Assembly: GCA_030066015.1 (NCBI GenBank)
Contig: JASJCL010000036.1
Coordinates: forward strand, 1-62,480
Direction: 5' to 3'
DNA from: Desulfosarcinaceae bacterium
GTDB lineage: Bacteria; Desulfobacterota; Desulfobacteria; Desulfobacterales; Desulfosarcinaceae
Length of the DNA: 62,480 nucleotides
Under the pieces are notes generated by a model. The model worked only from the letters and a program-made list of their open reading frames with translations, searched no databases and was not told where the DNA came from. This document shows positions 8,904 through 18,683 of the stretch, piece by piece. Position 1 is the first letter of the stretch. The number at the start of each line of letters is the position of its first letter. The translations under genes were made by a program, and so were the position numbers.

Positions 8904-10733
8904 CTATCCACCGAGAATGATCACCTTGAGCCCTTTGCCCTTCAGGAAACTGACGATGCGGGCAGGGAGACTGGTTTTGGCGATGACGGCCTTCTGGCCG
9001 CTGCCGGTAGTGCATTCAAACCCGTTAATGGTGACGCTGGTATTGAACTGAGCGGCCCGGTTGGCGGCCAGATAGTGCGGATTGACCCGGTGCGCCAGAT
9101 TGAGCCCCTGGAGCACCTTGGTGACGATATCGGCCGCCGGATCGCCCACTTCGATCTGCACAATGCGCAGACCGGTCTTTTTAATGGAGGTGATGGCATC
9201 TCCGTACAGATCCCCGAAATCGATGAGCAGTTCACTGCCCTTGCCAGTGGAGAGCAGATTGGACATGGCTTTGACCTGGATACCGGCGTAAGGGAAAGAG
9301 ATGGTGACATTGGGCGAAAAGGTGAACCCCATGCTGGTGGCAAATTGGGATATAAACGCTTGCTGGTCGCCGGCCGTGAGGAACTCTTCGACGGGATAGC
9401 GCTGCAGTCCTTCTCCCTTGCCCTCCGTCTCAGCCAAGTCCAGCGCGCCGGCCTGAATCTCTTTGAGGGTAATATTGTGCTGGTCCAGATAGCGGACGAT
9501 GGCTTCCGGCGTGCGTTCCGCATCGGTTTGGATGGGGGTAATGCAGATGTGCCGCTCTGTATTATCGCTGCTGTCGGCCACTGTCTCTATCCACTTGGCC
9601 GTGATCTGAAGCTCCACCCCGGGAATACTTACGTTCAACCCTTCACCGGTACCCGTTGCACTGCCGCCGCTGGCTAGCACTCGCTCCAAGACTTGGGCCG
9701 TTGTCGGATTTTCGGGCAGATCCACAATGGCCGCGGTCTGTAGCAGGGCATCGAGAATTTCAGGCTCAAAGCCCATCACCTTCTCTTCCGTGTTCAGGAT
9801 CAGCCGTCTGCCGTTTTGAAGTTCCATGAGGGGATAGCGGGAGAGATCGAGCTCCACATCGGGACGATTGTCGGCCGGAAAATAATAGGTCCCCTTTTTT
9901 TGAAGCGTAGCGCCCACTATTCTGGCGGCGGCGTCCATGGCCGCAAGATTGGTTGTCGGTGTGGGCGGAGCGGCCGGTGGCGGTTCCGTTCGGGCAGCGG
10001 TGGAAATGGGTCTGTCCTCTGGCGCGACGGGCGCTGGTTGCTTGGGTGCGGCGGACGGCACTTCCTTCACAATATTGCCGTCAGCGTCGAAAATGGAGCG
10101 ATACCAGGGCTGCTGGCGCACCTCGGGATTGGGCAGGTAGATCTGTTGGCCAGCGTAGATTTTATTCACATCGGCGATTGTGGGATTGAGTGCCTGGAGC
10201 ATTTTGACGCCTTCGGCGTAGGAGATGGAGCCATAGGCACCGAAGCGTTCGGCAATCAATTGTGAGATTGTATCACCACGCTGAATCTCGTAGGTTTGAG
10301 CCTGACTGTTGAGTAGATCAACCACCTCTGTGATGGAGACAAACGGGATCGTCACCACACCCGATGCCTGACCGGGCAGACCGCCCGGTTGCACCTTGCG
10401 CAGGGGAATGTCGATCATCTGGCCGGGACGAATCCGGTTGACGTCCTTAATGTGGGGATTGAGGCGTTTGAAAATGCCCAGGAACTCGCGGAAGTCTTTG
10501 TGGGCGATCTCTCCCTTCTGGCGGAAGATTTTCAGCACCCAGTCGTTTCGCTGGATCTTGTAGGGCTCGCAGAGGATATCCCAGCCGCGATCGTAGCGGA
10601 CCACGTAGTTCTTGTACTCCAGCGTGCCCTCCTGCTCCTCCTGTGCTGCTTCTCCACGCGCTGGGGCGAAGCTGCCGATGATGAGGAGGATCGCTGTCAA
10701 AAGTAACGAATGCCACCTGAGCCGATGCGTCAT
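8904..10733 (-). CDS. secreted LysM-domain protein of unknown function
   Basis: The product has 609 residues. A Sec signal peptide spans about residues 1-29 (cleavage near ARGEA). LysM-like peptidoglycan-binding modules lie at about 40-115 (YVVRYDRGWDILCEPY...) and 145-200 (YEIQRGDTISQLIAERFGAY...), each ending in a GQ-I-LP turn. A Pro/Ala/Thr linker spans about 205-265. The remaining 340 residues form a domain I do not recognise; it has no visible hydrolase motif and ends in a hydrophobic-glycine tail. It lies downstream of thrC in the same direction. A cell-wall-bound envelope role is inferred. Confidence 0.75.
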   Translation of the reverse strand: MTHRLRWHSLLLTAILLIIGSFAPARGEAAQEEQEGTLEYKNYVVRYDRGWDILCEPYKIQRNDWVLKIFRQKGEIAHKDFREFLGIFKRLNPHIKDVNRIRPGQMIDIPLRKVQPGGLPGQASGVVTIPFVSITEVVDLLNSQAQTYEIQRGDTISQLIAERFGAYGSISYAEGVKMLQALNPTIADVNKIYAGQQIYLPNPEVRQQPWYRSIFDADGNIVKEVPSAAPKQPAPVAPEDRPISTAARTEPPPAAPPTPTTNLAAMDAAARIVGATLQKKGTYYFPADNRPDVELDLSRYPLMELQNGRRLILNTEEKVMGFEPEILDALLQTAAIVDLPENPTTAQVLERVLASGGSATGTGEGLNVSIPGVELQITAKWIETVADSSDNTERHICITPIQTDAERTPEAIVRYLDQHNITLKEIQAGALDLAETEGKGEGLQRYPVEEFLTAGDQQAFISQFATSMGFTFSPNVTISFPYAGIQVKAMSNLLSTGKGSELLIDFGDLYGDAITSIKKTGLRIVQIEVGDPAADIVTKVLQGLNLAHRVNPHYLAANRAAQFNTSVTINGFECTTGSGQKAVIAKTSLPARIVSFLKGKGLKVIILGG

Positions 10734-10823
10734 ATCGATGCGGTCTCGTTTGGGTCACCCCGACTGGCGGGAGTCTTGTTTGGCATATGCCGGATGTCCA
10801 TACACACGACGCATGCCGGCTGA

Positions 10824-12326
10824 TTATCTTCGCTTGAGCTTCAATCGGCCGGCGATGTCGCTCGCCACGACGGATACAAATTGCTGAAAAGCCTCCCCTT
10901 TCAGAGGATTACCAGGTGCGGGAACCGCTTCGAGATCTGGCGGATGGATGTAAATGGGTGCATTTTGCAGTTCTGTCTTGGGCGTCACTTCGAAATCTGC
11001 CGGGAAGTTGTCGTTGAAGTACATCTCCTGAAACCCGGAGAACTTCAGGGCGTGCGCAGTGGAGTTAAGGATGCCGATCTCGTCGGCGGTCACATACCCA
11101 AGCGTCTTGGCCTGTATTAATCCGGCAAGGGACTCACCACCGTGGGTGCAGGCGATGTGGCCGTGGCGATTGGCGCTGAGTTCCCAATCCATTATCTGCT
11201 GTTCGCTCACTTCGACGAAATAGATACGCTCTTTTCCGGCAGCCTGGTTGTAGCGCTCTACCAGATGGATGACGCGCGGCATGGAGACGGGATTTCCGAT
11301 CATGGCTGCCTGTGCCACACTGGGGCGTACTGTCATGGGCTGAAAGCGCCGTTTTCCCGGGTCCTTCTCGACGTAATAAGAGACCACCGGATTGGCGTGG
11401 CTGGATTGAACGCCGACGATTTTTGGCAGCGCGTCGATGACACCGGTGGCGTGGAACTTAAGAAAGCCACTCATCACCGCCGTAATATTGCCAGCGTTGC
11501 CGATGGGGACGACAACGACTTTGTCGGCCAGATCGTAATCGAATGCCTGGGCGATCTCGTAGGAGTAGGATTCCTGGCCGAGAATGCGCCATGCGTTCTT
11601 TGAGTTCAGCAGTGCGACGTTGTAAGTTTCGCTGAGGGCTTCGACCACCTTCATGCAATCGTCGAACACGCCGGGTATTTCGAACACGGTGGCGCCACTT
11701 CCCAAGGGTTGGGCCAATTGCTGAGGCGTCACCTTCTTGTGGGGAAGCAAAACGGCGGATTTGATCTGCGGTTGCAGATAGGCCCCATATAAGGCCATGG
11801 CCGCCGAGGTGTCACCAGTTGAGGCGCACACCGCGAGGACTTCCGCTATAGTTCCGGATCGAACCAGATAATTGATATAGCTCAGGGCGCTGGCCATGCC
11901 CCTGTCCTTGAAGGACGCGCTCGGATTCTGTCCATCGTTCTTAAAGTAGAAATTTAGGCCCACCTGCGCGCACAGGCGTTCACTGGCCGCCACCACGGGT
12001 GTGTGACCTTCCCCCAAATAGAGGATGGCATCCGGAGGGAGAATGGGGCCGATGAACTCGTGGAAGCGATAGATGCCCTTCAGGGCGGGCGTCGTCAACA
12101 TGGCGCGGTAATCGAAGATCTGTCGCCAGGTCTCGCCGGGGATCGTTTGCAGCCGATCGGCGTCCGCATCCTCCAGCAGCAGTACATGCCCACAGGCCGG
12201 GCAGGTATACAGCAGCGCTTCAATACCGTGCGTCGCCTCACACTGCAGACAGCGGTAGAACAATCGCCCAGCGGGCTGTGGTATTAAATACGGCTGGATG
12301 GCCTCGGGAAAGTCGGATGGTTTCAT
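10824..12326 (-). CDS. thrC: threonine synthase
   Basis: This PLP enzyme converts O-phosphohomoserine to threonine. The 500-residue product carries the PLP-lysine motif [10 protein letters not shown] near residue 135, the glycine-rich phosphate loop [12 protein letters not shown] near 280, and [16 protein letters not shown] near 390. A zinc-ribbon-like N-terminus (CLQCEATHG...CPACGH, residues 25-46) is typical of the longer bacterial type. Its ATG overlaps the serS stop by four bases, so the two are co-expressed. Confidence 0.93.
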   Translation of the reverse strand: MKPSDFPEAIQPYLIPQPAGRLFYRCLQCEATHGIEALLYTCPACGHVLLLEDADADRLQTIPGETWRQIFDYRAMLTTPALKGIYRFHEFIGPILPPDAILYLGEGHTPVVAASERLCAQVGLNFYFKNDGQNPSASFKDRGMASALSYINYLVRSGTIAEVLAVCASTGDTSAAMALYGAYLQPQIKSAVLLPHKKVTPQQLAQPLGSGATVFEIPGVFDDCMKVVEALSETYNVALLNSKNAWRILGQESYSYEIAQAFDYDLADKVVVVPIGNAGNITAVMSGFLKFHATGVIDALPKIVGVQSSHANPVVSYYVEKDPGKRRFQPMTVRPSVAQAAMIGNPVSMPRVIHLVERYNQAAGKERIYFVEVSEQQIMDWELSANRHGHIACTHGGESLAGLIQAKTLGYVTADEIGILNSTAHALKFSGFQEMYFNDNFPADFEVTPKTELQNAPIYIHPPDLEAVPAPGNPLKGEAFQQFVSVVASDIAGRLKLKRR

Positions 12327-13597
12327 GGGCGGAGAACCTCCTCTCCACCCATGAAGTCACGCAGGGCTTCGGGAATGATCACACTGCCATCGCTCTGCTG
12401 GTAGTTCTCCAAGATGGCAGCCAGGGTCCGGCCCACTGCCAGACCGGAGCCGTTGAGCGTGTGCACCAGCTCGGTACCTTTCTGCCCTTTGCGCTTAAAA
12501 CGGATGTTGGCGCGACGTGCTTGAAAGTCTTCGAAATTACTACAGGAGGAAATCTCGCGATAGACGCCCTGGGCGGGCATCCATACCTCGATGTCGTAGG
12601 TCTTGGCTGCTGAAAAGCCCAGATCGCCACTGCACAACGTGACCACCCGGTAGGGTAGTTCAAGCCGCTGAAGGATGGCTTCGGCATCCTTCAAGAGCGT
12701 CTCCAACTCATTGTAGGAGGTCTCGGGCAGCACAAATTTGACCAGTTCTACCTTGTTGAATTGGTGTTGGCGGATTAGGCCGCGGGTATCCTTGCCGTAT
12801 GATCCTGCTTCGGAGCGAAAACAGGGCGTGTAGGCCGTGTAGTAGATCGGCAGCTTGTCTGCGGAGAGGATTTCGCTCTGATGGATATTGGTTACGGGAA
12901 CTTCCGCCGTGGGGATAAGGAAATAGTCCCACCCCTCAAGTTTGAACAGATCCTCCTCAAACTTCGGCAATTGGCCCGTATGGGTCATGGTGGCGCGATT
13001 GACGATGAAAGGGGGCAACACCTCTGTGTAGCCGTGCGTGCGGGTGTGCACATCGAGCATGAAGTTGATCAGGGCGCGCTCCAGTCGGGCGCCGGCGCCG
13101 AGATACAGTGGAAACCGGGCACCGGTGATGGCGGCTGCACGATTGAAATCGAGGATACCCAGGTTCTCCCCGATTGTCCAGTGTGCCTGGGCCTCATTCT
13201 CAAATTGTGGCGGGGTTCCCTCAGTCTTCACGAGGGTGTTTTGCGTTTCATCGTGTCCTTCGGGCACAGAGGAATGGGGCAGGTTGGCAAGGCCCAGCAT
13301 AAAGGTGTCGATGAAAGCCTCGTGGGTCTGGATCTCCTTTTCCAACTCCTTGATTCGGCCCGCTACGGTACGCATTTCGGTGACCATCGCCTCGGCATTC
13401 TCTCCGCGCTTTTTGAGAGCAGCGATTTCGTCGGAGACCACATTGCGCTGGTGGCGCAGGGATTCCAACTCTGCCAAGATCTTCCTGCGGTTGTCATCGG
13501 CGTCGTTAAAGGCTGCCATATCCGGGTGCATTCCCCGTTTGGCGAGTCCGGCTTCGACCTCTTGAATATTCTGGCGTACCAGTTTGATGTCCAGCAT
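12323..13597 (-). CDS. serS: seryl-tRNA synthetase
   Basis: SerS charges tRNA-Ser (and tRNA-Sec) with serine. The product is 424 residues from the ATG at 13597 ([21 protein letters not shown]), the conserved N-terminus; upstream in-frame ATGs add unconserved sequence. The N-terminal coiled-coil tRNA-binding arm covers about residues 30-105. Class II motif 2 ([25 protein letters not shown]) lies near 255-280 and motif 3 ([20 protein letters not shown]) near 380-400. The gene heads the serS-thrC-LysM-TPR minus-strand run. Confidence 0.96.
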   Translation of the reverse strand: MLDIKLVRQNIQEVEAGLAKRGMHPDMAAFNDADDNRRKILAELESLRHQRNVVSDEIAALKKRGENAEAMVTEMRTVAGRIKELEKEIQTHEAFIDTFMLGLANLPHSSVPEGHDETQNTLVKTEGTPPQFENEAQAHWTIGENLGILDFNRAAAITGARFPLYLGAGARLERALINFMLDVHTRTHGYTEVLPPFIVNRATMTHTGQLPKFEEDLFKLEGWDYFLIPTAEVPVTNIHQSEILSADKLPIYYTAYTPCFRSEAGSYGKDTRGLIRQHQFNKVELVKFVLPETSYNELETLLKDAEAILQRLELPYRVVTLCSGDLGFSAAKTYDIEVWMPAQGVYREISSCSNFEDFQARRANIRFKRKGQKGTELVHTLNGSGLAVGRTLAAILENYQQSDGSVIIPEALRDFMGGEEVLRP

Positions 13598-13779
13598 ATC
13601 GATATCCCGTACGATGTGGTTGCTGAAGGCGTGATATGGCCCGGTGCTTACAGGCGGTAGTAGAGCGTGTTGAACCACGCGAATGATGGCAAGCGTTGAT
13701 CTCGATCCTGCCCCTAATCCACCTTAAAAACAACGAAAAATTAACGCAATCCTCCAGTCGAGTCAATGATTATTGAATC

Positions 13780-13808
13780 TTGACTGATTACGGCCAAAAT
13801 ATTATATT
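13780..13808 (+). promoter_or_regulatory. sigma-70-type promoter for the folate cyclo-ligase
   Basis: TTGACT at 13780-13785 and TATATT at 13803-13808 are separated by exactly 17 bases in an AT-rich stretch between the divergent serS and cyclo-ligase genes. Transcription would begin near 13815, leaving a leader of about 110 bases. Confidence 0.65.
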
Positions 13809-13814
13809 AGCCGT

Positions 13815-13925
13815 TTGTAAAAATTTTAAAGTGGCGGTTCGTGACGTCGGCGCTCCGCCCCGGCGGTACCGATCAACCGCATCTCCAACAACTGCATTTG
13901 CGGCAGATTCGGGGGAGTGAACTAC
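13815..13925 (+). ncRNA. structured leader or small RNA in front of the folate cyclo-ligase (candidate)
   Basis: Between the predicted transcription start and the cyclo-ligase ATG lie about 110 bases with several short hairpins: GGCGG...CCGCC (near 13832-13858), GCGG...CCGC (near 13862-13880) and CTGC...GCAG (near 13892-13906). In many proteobacteria the 6S RNA gene sits directly upstream of this gene family. The segment is short for a 6S RNA (usually about 180 bases), so identity is not claimed. Confidence 0.25.
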
Positions 13926-14513
13926 ATGGAAGAGGTCAGAGAGAAAAAGCAAGAGATTCGTGAGGAGGTCCAATCCATCGTTAGCGGTTTGGTTGACGAG
14001 GAGCGACTGAAGATTCAGCAGGCCATCGAAGGGCGCCTTTTCGAGTTTGCCAACTTTCTGGAGGCCCGTATCGCCCTCCTCTATGTGAACAACGACTTTC
14101 AGGTACGAACGACAGAGATCGTCAAGCGAAGTTACGACTACAACAAACTCGTTGTATTGCCAATTTTCGATACCCAGAAACTCGAGATGACCCTTTTCAA
14201 GGTGGACAATCCGGATAAGGATCTGGTTCGCGGTCCGCGCGGCATTCTCGAGCCCGATCCCAGCCGTTGCAAGGGTGTGCCCATCGAGTGCATCGATATT
14301 GCCATCATCCCCGGTATCGCCATGGATGAGAAAGGCGGCCGCCTCGGTTCTGGCGAGGGGTACTATGACCGTTTGATCCCCCAGCTGCCCATCACCACTC
14401 GCAAGGTAGGTCTTCTGCATGAGTGCCAGATCGTACCGGCAGTTCCCATGGAGTCGCACGACAAGCACGTCGATATCATCATCACCGAAAAGCGTATCAT
14501 CTATAAGATCTAA
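13926..14513 (+). CDS. 5-formyltetrahydrofolate cyclo-ligase family protein
   Basis: The enzyme converts 5-formyl-THF to 5,10-methenyl-THF with ATP. The 195-residue product has the family signature GGRLGSGEGYYDRLIP (about residues 138-153) and the downstream VGLLHECQIVPAVPMESHD segment that ends in the conserved HD. The N-terminal half is more divergent, and the usual basic ATP site is hard to see. The ATG at 13926 has GGGGGAG eight bases upstream; a GTG at 13917 would overlap that ribosome site. A strong terminator follows. Confidence 0.85.
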   Translation: MEEVREKKQEIREEVQSIVSGLVDEERLKIQQAIEGRLFEFANFLEARIALLYVNNDFQVRTTEIVKRSYDYNKLVVLPIFDTQKLEMTLFKVDNPDKDLVRGPRGILEPDPSRCKGVPIECIDIAIIPGIAMDEKGGRLGSGEGYYDRLIPQLPITTRKVGLLHECQIVPAVPMESHDKHVDIIITEKRIIYKI

Positions 14514-14537
14514 AGTGGCCTCAACGCTTCATCTCTT

Positions 14538-14577
14538 TGCGGGGCGACCTGGTTTCGGGTCGCCCCGCACGTTTTTG
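14538..14577 (+). terminator. rho-independent terminator between convergent genes
   Basis: A perfect 12-base-pair stem (TGCGGGGCGACC at 14538-14549 with GGTCGCCCCGCA at 14558-14569), an eight-base loop and TTTTT at 14572-14576. It closes the cyclo-ligase transcript just before the stop of the opposing channel gene. Confidence 0.9.
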
Positions 14578-14578
14578 C

Positions 14579-15595
14579 TCAGGCCCGCTGTCCGTGCTTG
14601 GGGTTCAGCTTGCGTCCCAGTTTGGTCAAGTTCGCCGTTTCACCCACGGCAATGACAGTGTCATTGGCCTGGATCAGGGTTTCGTGAGAAGGATTGAAAA
14701 TCATTCGCCCATCTGGCTTTTTTACCGCGATAAGGATGAGATTGAAATCTTGACGAATGCCGGAATCTTGCAGTTTGACGCCGCCGAGAGAAGATCTGCT
14801 GCTGACGGGGATCTCTTCCATCTGGATCTCTTCGCTGCCGCGTTTGAAAGCCAGATCCAGGAAATTGGTGACCGTTGGCCGCACGATCCGCTGGGCCATA
14901 TTGACCGCCCCCAGTTCGTAAGGTGATCCGACGTAATCCGCACCGGCGGCCTGAATTTTGGCCTTGGCGCGCTTCTGACTGGCTCTCGCCAGGATGAGGA
15001 TGCTGCGGTTGAGCTGACGGGCAGTGAGGACTAAAAACACGTTGTCGGCATCGGTTGCCAGCACGGCGATCAGTCCGGCGGCACGTTCGATACCGGCCTT
15101 CATCAACACCGCCGCATCGGTGGCATCGCCGATGATGTAGAGCAGGTGGTCATCAGCGATGGCATCGATGCGGTCAGGATTGTTCTCAATGACGGCTAGA
15201 TCCACCGACTCGCTCAATAGTTTGCGGCAGATCACCTGACCGATGCGGCCGTAGCCGCATACAATATAATGGTTGTTCAAGCGCTTGATTTTTCTATCAA
15301 ATCTCGTTCTCCCCAATAGGTGCCGAATCCGACCCTCTACCATGAACTGTATCATGGCGCCGACGACGTATAAAAAATAACTGACGCCCAGACATATCAG
15401 TACAATGGTATAGACGCGACCCAATTCGCTGACCGTGTGGACCTCACCATAGGCCACCGTGGCCAGGGTGATCACCGTCATATAGAGGCTGTCCAGGGCG
15501 CTCCAACCCTCAATCAGCATGTAGCCCCCCATGCCGATAAGGATAATCAGTAAGATGAGGATTACGGAAATGATGAAATGTTTTGTGGTTTCCAT
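14579..15595 (-). CDS. potassium channel with TrkA-N/TrkA-C regulatory domains
   Basis: The product is 338 residues from the ATG at 15595; longer in-frame starts up to 15676 add unconserved residues. An Ion_trans_2 pore module has helices at about residues 7-28 and 65-90 around a pore loop with filter TLATVAYGEV. A RCK/TrkA-N Rossmann domain follows (YIVCGYGRIGQVICRKLL, about 110-230), then a TrkA-C domain (about 250-335). This is the MthK-like layout for ligand-gated K+ flux. The filter reads TVAYG instead of TVGYG. Confidence 0.85.
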   Translation of the reverse strand: METTKHFIISVILILLIILIGMGGYMLIEGWSALDSLYMTVITLATVAYGEVHTVSELGRVYTIVLICLGVSYFLYVVGAMIQFMVEGRIRHLLGRTRFDRKIKRLNNHYIVCGYGRIGQVICRKLLSESVDLAVIENNPDRIDAIADDHLLYIIGDATDAAVLMKAGIERAAGLIAVLATDADNVFLVLTARQLNRSILILARASQKRAKAKIQAAGADYVGSPYELGAVNMAQRIVRPTVTNFLDLAFKRGSEEIQMEEIPVSSRSSLGGVKLQDSGIRQDFNLILIAVKKPDGRMIFNPSHETLIQANDTVIAVGETANLTKLGRKLNPKHGQRA

Positions 15596-15805
15596 CTCTT
15601 TGCGGGAGGGAGGTCTGGCAATTGGCTTCAGAGCTGAAATTGGATCGATTCTTGGCCAGCGACGGCCAAAATGCAAGCGCTTTTTTCAGCGTTGACGTGG
15701 CGCCTGCGGCGGTTAATTCGCCGATTCTGAGCCCATTTTTGAGCGTATTCCGCTTGCCGAACCTTCCGGAATTTGTTACCAATTTCATTTTCTATGGGAG
15801 ACTCC

Positions 15806-16450
15806 ATGCGATACGAACGCCTCCGTCGGGAGATGGTCAAGCGGCAGATTGAAGCGCGGGGGATTGACGATCCCCAGGTGATCGCGGCAATGCTGAAAGT
15901 GCCGCGGCACCTCTTCGTCAGCGATGCGTTGCGTGACCAGGCTTATGGAGATTTTCCCCTGCCCATTGGTGAGCAGCAGACCATCTCCCAGCCCTATATC
16001 GTCGCCGAGATGACCCAGGCGTTGGCGTTGGGACCGGAGGATTGCGTATTGGAGATTGGCACCGGTTCCGGATATCAGGCGGCGGTACTGGCCCAGATTG
16101 TCTATCGCGTCTATACCGTTGAGCGGTTGCACCCCTTACTGCTCAATGCAAGGCGCCTGTTCGACGAACTGGGTTACTTCAATATCGTCACGCGTTATTC
16201 GGATGGCACCACCGGCTGGCGTGAGGAGGGTCCCTATGATGCGATTATCGTTACGGCCGGTGCACCGAAAATACCGGCGGTGCTCATCGACCAGCTCAAA
16301 GTTGGCGGTCGACTGGTGATCCCTGTGGGATCGGCACATACCCAGGATCTCGTGAAAATCATCAAGCACCGGGACGGATTGCGGCAAGCCAACCTGGGCG
16401 GATGCCGGTTCGTGAAATTGATCGGGGAGCACGGCTGGAAGGATTCGTGA
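15806..16450 (+). CDS. pcm: protein-L-isoaspartate O-methyltransferase
   Basis: Pcm methylates damaged isoaspartyl residues with S-adenosylmethionine so they can be repaired. The 214-residue product has the family opening ([11 protein letters not shown]) and the PRHLFV and [16 protein letters not shown] substrate segments. The SAM motif is [18 protein letters not shown] (about residues 75-92), followed by [13 protein letters not shown] and GGRLVIPVG. The ATG at 15806 has GGGAG upstream. The stop overlaps the next ATG by one base. Confidence 0.94.
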   Translation: MRYERLRREMVKRQIEARGIDDPQVIAAMLKVPRHLFVSDALRDQAYGDFPLPIGEQQTISQPYIVAEMTQALALGPEDCVLEIGTGSGYQAAVLAQIVYRVYTVERLHPLLLNARRLFDELGYFNIVTRYSDGTTGWREEGPYDAIIVTAGAPKIPAVLIDQLKVGGRLVIPVGSAHTQDLVKIIKHRDGLRQANLGGCRFVKLIGEHGWKDS

Positions 16451-17031
16451 TGCTCAAGCGACTCTATGACTGGGTGCTGCACTGGGCGGATACCCCTCAT
16501 GGCAGCTGGGCGCTTTTCATACTGGCCTTCGCCGAATCCTCCTTTTTCCCCGTGCCGCCAGATGTTTTGCTCATCGCCCTGGCCGTTGGACGGCCCAGCC
16601 GATCCTTCCGTTTTGCGCTGATCTGTTCGGTGGGATCGGTCCTTGGCGGGGGGCTGGGCTATATCATTGGCTGGCAGTTCATGGCGGCCATCGGCGAACA
16701 CATCGTCGCTTTCTATGGCCTTGGCCCCAAGGTGGCCGATATCGGTGATCTGTACAACCAATACAACGCTTGGGCCGTCGGGATTGCCGGTTTTACGCCC
16801 ATCCCCTATAAAGTGTTCACCATCGCCGCCGGCATGTTCCAGATCAACTTCCCAATTTTTATGCTGGCGTCTCTTGTTGCCCGTTCGGCCCGCTTTTTTC
16901 TGGTCGGCGCCCTCATCTACCGGTTTGGGCCCCCCATCCGCGCCTTTATCGATCGCTATTTTAATCTGCTGGCCGTTGCCTTTACGGTCGTGCTGGTGGG
17001 CAGCTTTGTTTTGATTAAATATATGTTTTAA
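16450..17031 (+). CDS. DedA/YqaA-type (SNARE-associated Golgi family) membrane protein
   Basis: The 193-residue polytopic inner-membrane protein has the family motif FAESSFFPVPPDVLLI near residue 28, a GxxxGY re-entrant segment (GSVLGGGLGYIIGWQF) and the downstream FTPIPYKVFTIAAGMF motif with conserved Pro and Lys. Family members act in lipid translocation or proton-linked membrane homeostasis; the substrate here is unknown. It is coupled to pcm by a TGATG overlap. Confidence 0.85.
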   Translation: MLKRLYDWVLHWADTPHGSWALFILAFAESSFFPVPPDVLLIALAVGRPSRSFRFALICSVGSVLGGGLGYIIGWQFMAAIGEHIVAFYGLGPKVADIGDLYNQYNAWAVGIAGFTPIPYKVFTIAAGMFQINFPIFMLASLVARSARFFLVGALIYRFGPPIRAFIDRYFNLLAVAFTVVLVGSFVLIKYMF

Positions 17032-17119
17032 GGAGGTAATCGTATTCAGCTGGTGTTTCCCAGCCGAAACGCCGATACCAACGCCGGCTGCTGGACACAC
17101 CGGCATGCTGGTGCCATTC

Positions 17120-18034
17120 TCAGGTGTGGGCGGTCGATCCCCGGTGCAAATAGCGCTTCAGGAAGGCGCTAAATGCAGCGGCCAGTGGCGATAAGGTGCG
17201 CTCTTTATCCCAGGTCAGATAGAAGCTGCGTTTTAGATCGAGGCCCTCTACCCGCAAGGCTGCCAGGATACCGCTGTTGATCTCCGATTGTACTGCGATG
17301 GGGGAGAGAATCGATATCCCTGCACCGTGTTGGATCCCCTGACGGATCGCTTCGGTGCTTCCCATCTCCGCACATATATTCAGCTCGCCGATTTCGATAC
17401 CGGCACTCTGCAAACTGAGCTGAAGCGATTTGCGCGTGCCCGAACCGGCTTCCCTCATCAGAAACGGCTCGGCCTTCAACTCCTCCGGCCCCACGGTGCC
17501 GAGAGATGCCCACCGGTGCGATGCCGGCACAATTAGGCGCATCTCATCATCCAGCAATTTGCGCTGTCTCAGGTACCCTGCACTGCTTTTCGCACCGACG
17601 ATGCCAAGTTCGATTTGGCCACTCGCAACCGCTTCGATGGTTGCGGCTGTGTCTTCGATGACCAGGGAGAGCTTCACCTCCGGATATTTCCGTCCAAAAA
17701 CGGCCATCGCCGGCGGGAGCAGGTACCCTCCGGGAATGGTGCTGCCGCCGATATGAAGATGGCCGCGCCTTTTTCCCAAAAACTCGGCCATTGCCTGCTC
17801 TGTCTCCTCTCGCAGACGGATCAGGCGTTTGGCGTATGCGTAAAGGAGTTCTCCGGCTTTGGTGGGAATCGCTCTTTTGGTAAGCCGATCGATGAGTTGG
17901 GTGTCGAAATGGGTCTCAATATCCTTGATGTGGCTACTGACAGTGGGCTGGGAGAGATGAATCGCCTGTCCCGCTTTCGAGAAGCTGCCCAGTTCAACCA
18001 CTTTGCAGAAGACTTCCAGTTGCCAGAGATTCAT
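17120..18034 (-). CDS. LysR-type transcriptional regulator
   Basis: The product is 304 residues from the ATG at 18034 (MNLWQLEVFCKVVELGSFSK). A winged HTH (AGQAIHLSQPTVSSHIKDIE) spans about residues 18-60, and a CysB-like co-inducer domain begins at HLHIGGSTIPGGYLLP near residue 92. The STIPGGY and MREAGSGTRK phrases resemble CysB-type regulators and the LysR members tied to selenium or sulfur metabolism in deltaproteobacteria, but the target is not shown here. It lies 56 bases downstream of coaD. Confidence 0.85.
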   Translation of the reverse strand: MNLWQLEVFCKVVELGSFSKAGQAIHLSQPTVSSHIKDIETHFDTQLIDRLTKRAIPTKAGELLYAYAKRLIRLREETEQAMAEFLGKRRGHLHIGGSTIPGGYLLPPAMAVFGRKYPEVKLSLVIEDTAATIEAVASGQIELGIVGAKSSAGYLRQRKLLDDEMRLIVPASHRWASLGTVGPEELKAEPFLMREAGSGTRKSLQLSLQSAGIEIGELNICAEMGSTEAIRQGIQHGAGISILSPIAVQSEINSGILAALRVEGLDLKRSFYLTWDKERTLSPLAAAFSAFLKRYLHRGSTAHT

Positions 18035-18089
18035 TGCGACTCCCAAAACGCTCAATGAACCCCTTTGGGCATTGAGGGGCTCAATGCTG

Positions 18090-18587
18090 TCAGGCCGATG
18101 ATCCGGTGGGGTGAAACTTTTTTTTCAACTCCCGGTAGACCACCGGCGGTACCATGTCTTCAATATCCCCACCGAACTGGGCAGCTTCTTTGATGATGGA
18201 TGAGCTCGTAAAAATCCACCGCAAACCGGTCATCAGAAAGACGGTCTGGATATCGCGATCCAGTTTGCGATTCATCAGCGCCATCTGAAATTCGTATTCG
18301 AAGTCCGATACCGCCCGCATGCCGCGCAGCACTGCGGTGGCGCCACGCTGTTTGGCATAGTCGACCAACAGCCCGTCGTAGCTGTCGAATTCCACTCCCG
18401 CCAAGGAGGAGAGACTCTCTCGAAGCATCGCCATCCGTTTGGGCACCGGGAACAGCGATTTCTTCCCAGGATTTACCAGGATCGTAACAATGATGGTGTC
18501 AAAGAGTTGCAGGCCACGCTGAACGATATCGATGTGGCCATTGGTGACCGGGTCGAAGGAACCAGGGTAGATCGCTATCCGTTTCAT
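18090..18587 (-). CDS. coaD: pantetheine-phosphate adenylyltransferase
   Basis: CoaD transfers AMP to 4'-phosphopantetheine, the penultimate step of coenzyme A synthesis. The 165-residue product shows the nucleotidyltransferase motif AIYPGSFDPVTNGHIDIV at residues 4-21, VLRGMRAVSDFEYEFQMA at about 86-103, and the ISSTFVREIA-equivalent written here as SSSIIKEAAQFGGD. The length is normal. It follows rsmD by 96 bases, a common pairing in bacteria. Confidence 0.96.
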   Translation of the reverse strand: MKRIAIYPGSFDPVTNGHIDIVQRGLQLFDTIIVTILVNPGKKSLFPVPKRMAMLRESLSSLAGVEFDSYDGLLVDYAKQRGATAVLRGMRAVSDFEYEFQMALMNRKLDRDIQTVFLMTGLRWIFTSSSIIKEAAQFGGDIEDMVPPVVYRELKKKFHPTGSSA

Positions 18588-18683
18588 ACCGATATTTCCA
18601 AAACAGGTTTGGGGCTGCGCCGACCGATAGCTTCAGTTTCTTGAAGGATGTGAATCATTACGGCAAGGATCCAAACCAGGCCG

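Noticed and set aside
8028-9677. 549-codon plus-strand open frame
   Set aside because: It runs antisense across the TPR and LysM genes, has no ribosome site, starts in the terminator region and encodes a Gly/Val/His-rich product typical of the reverse strand of GC-rich genes.
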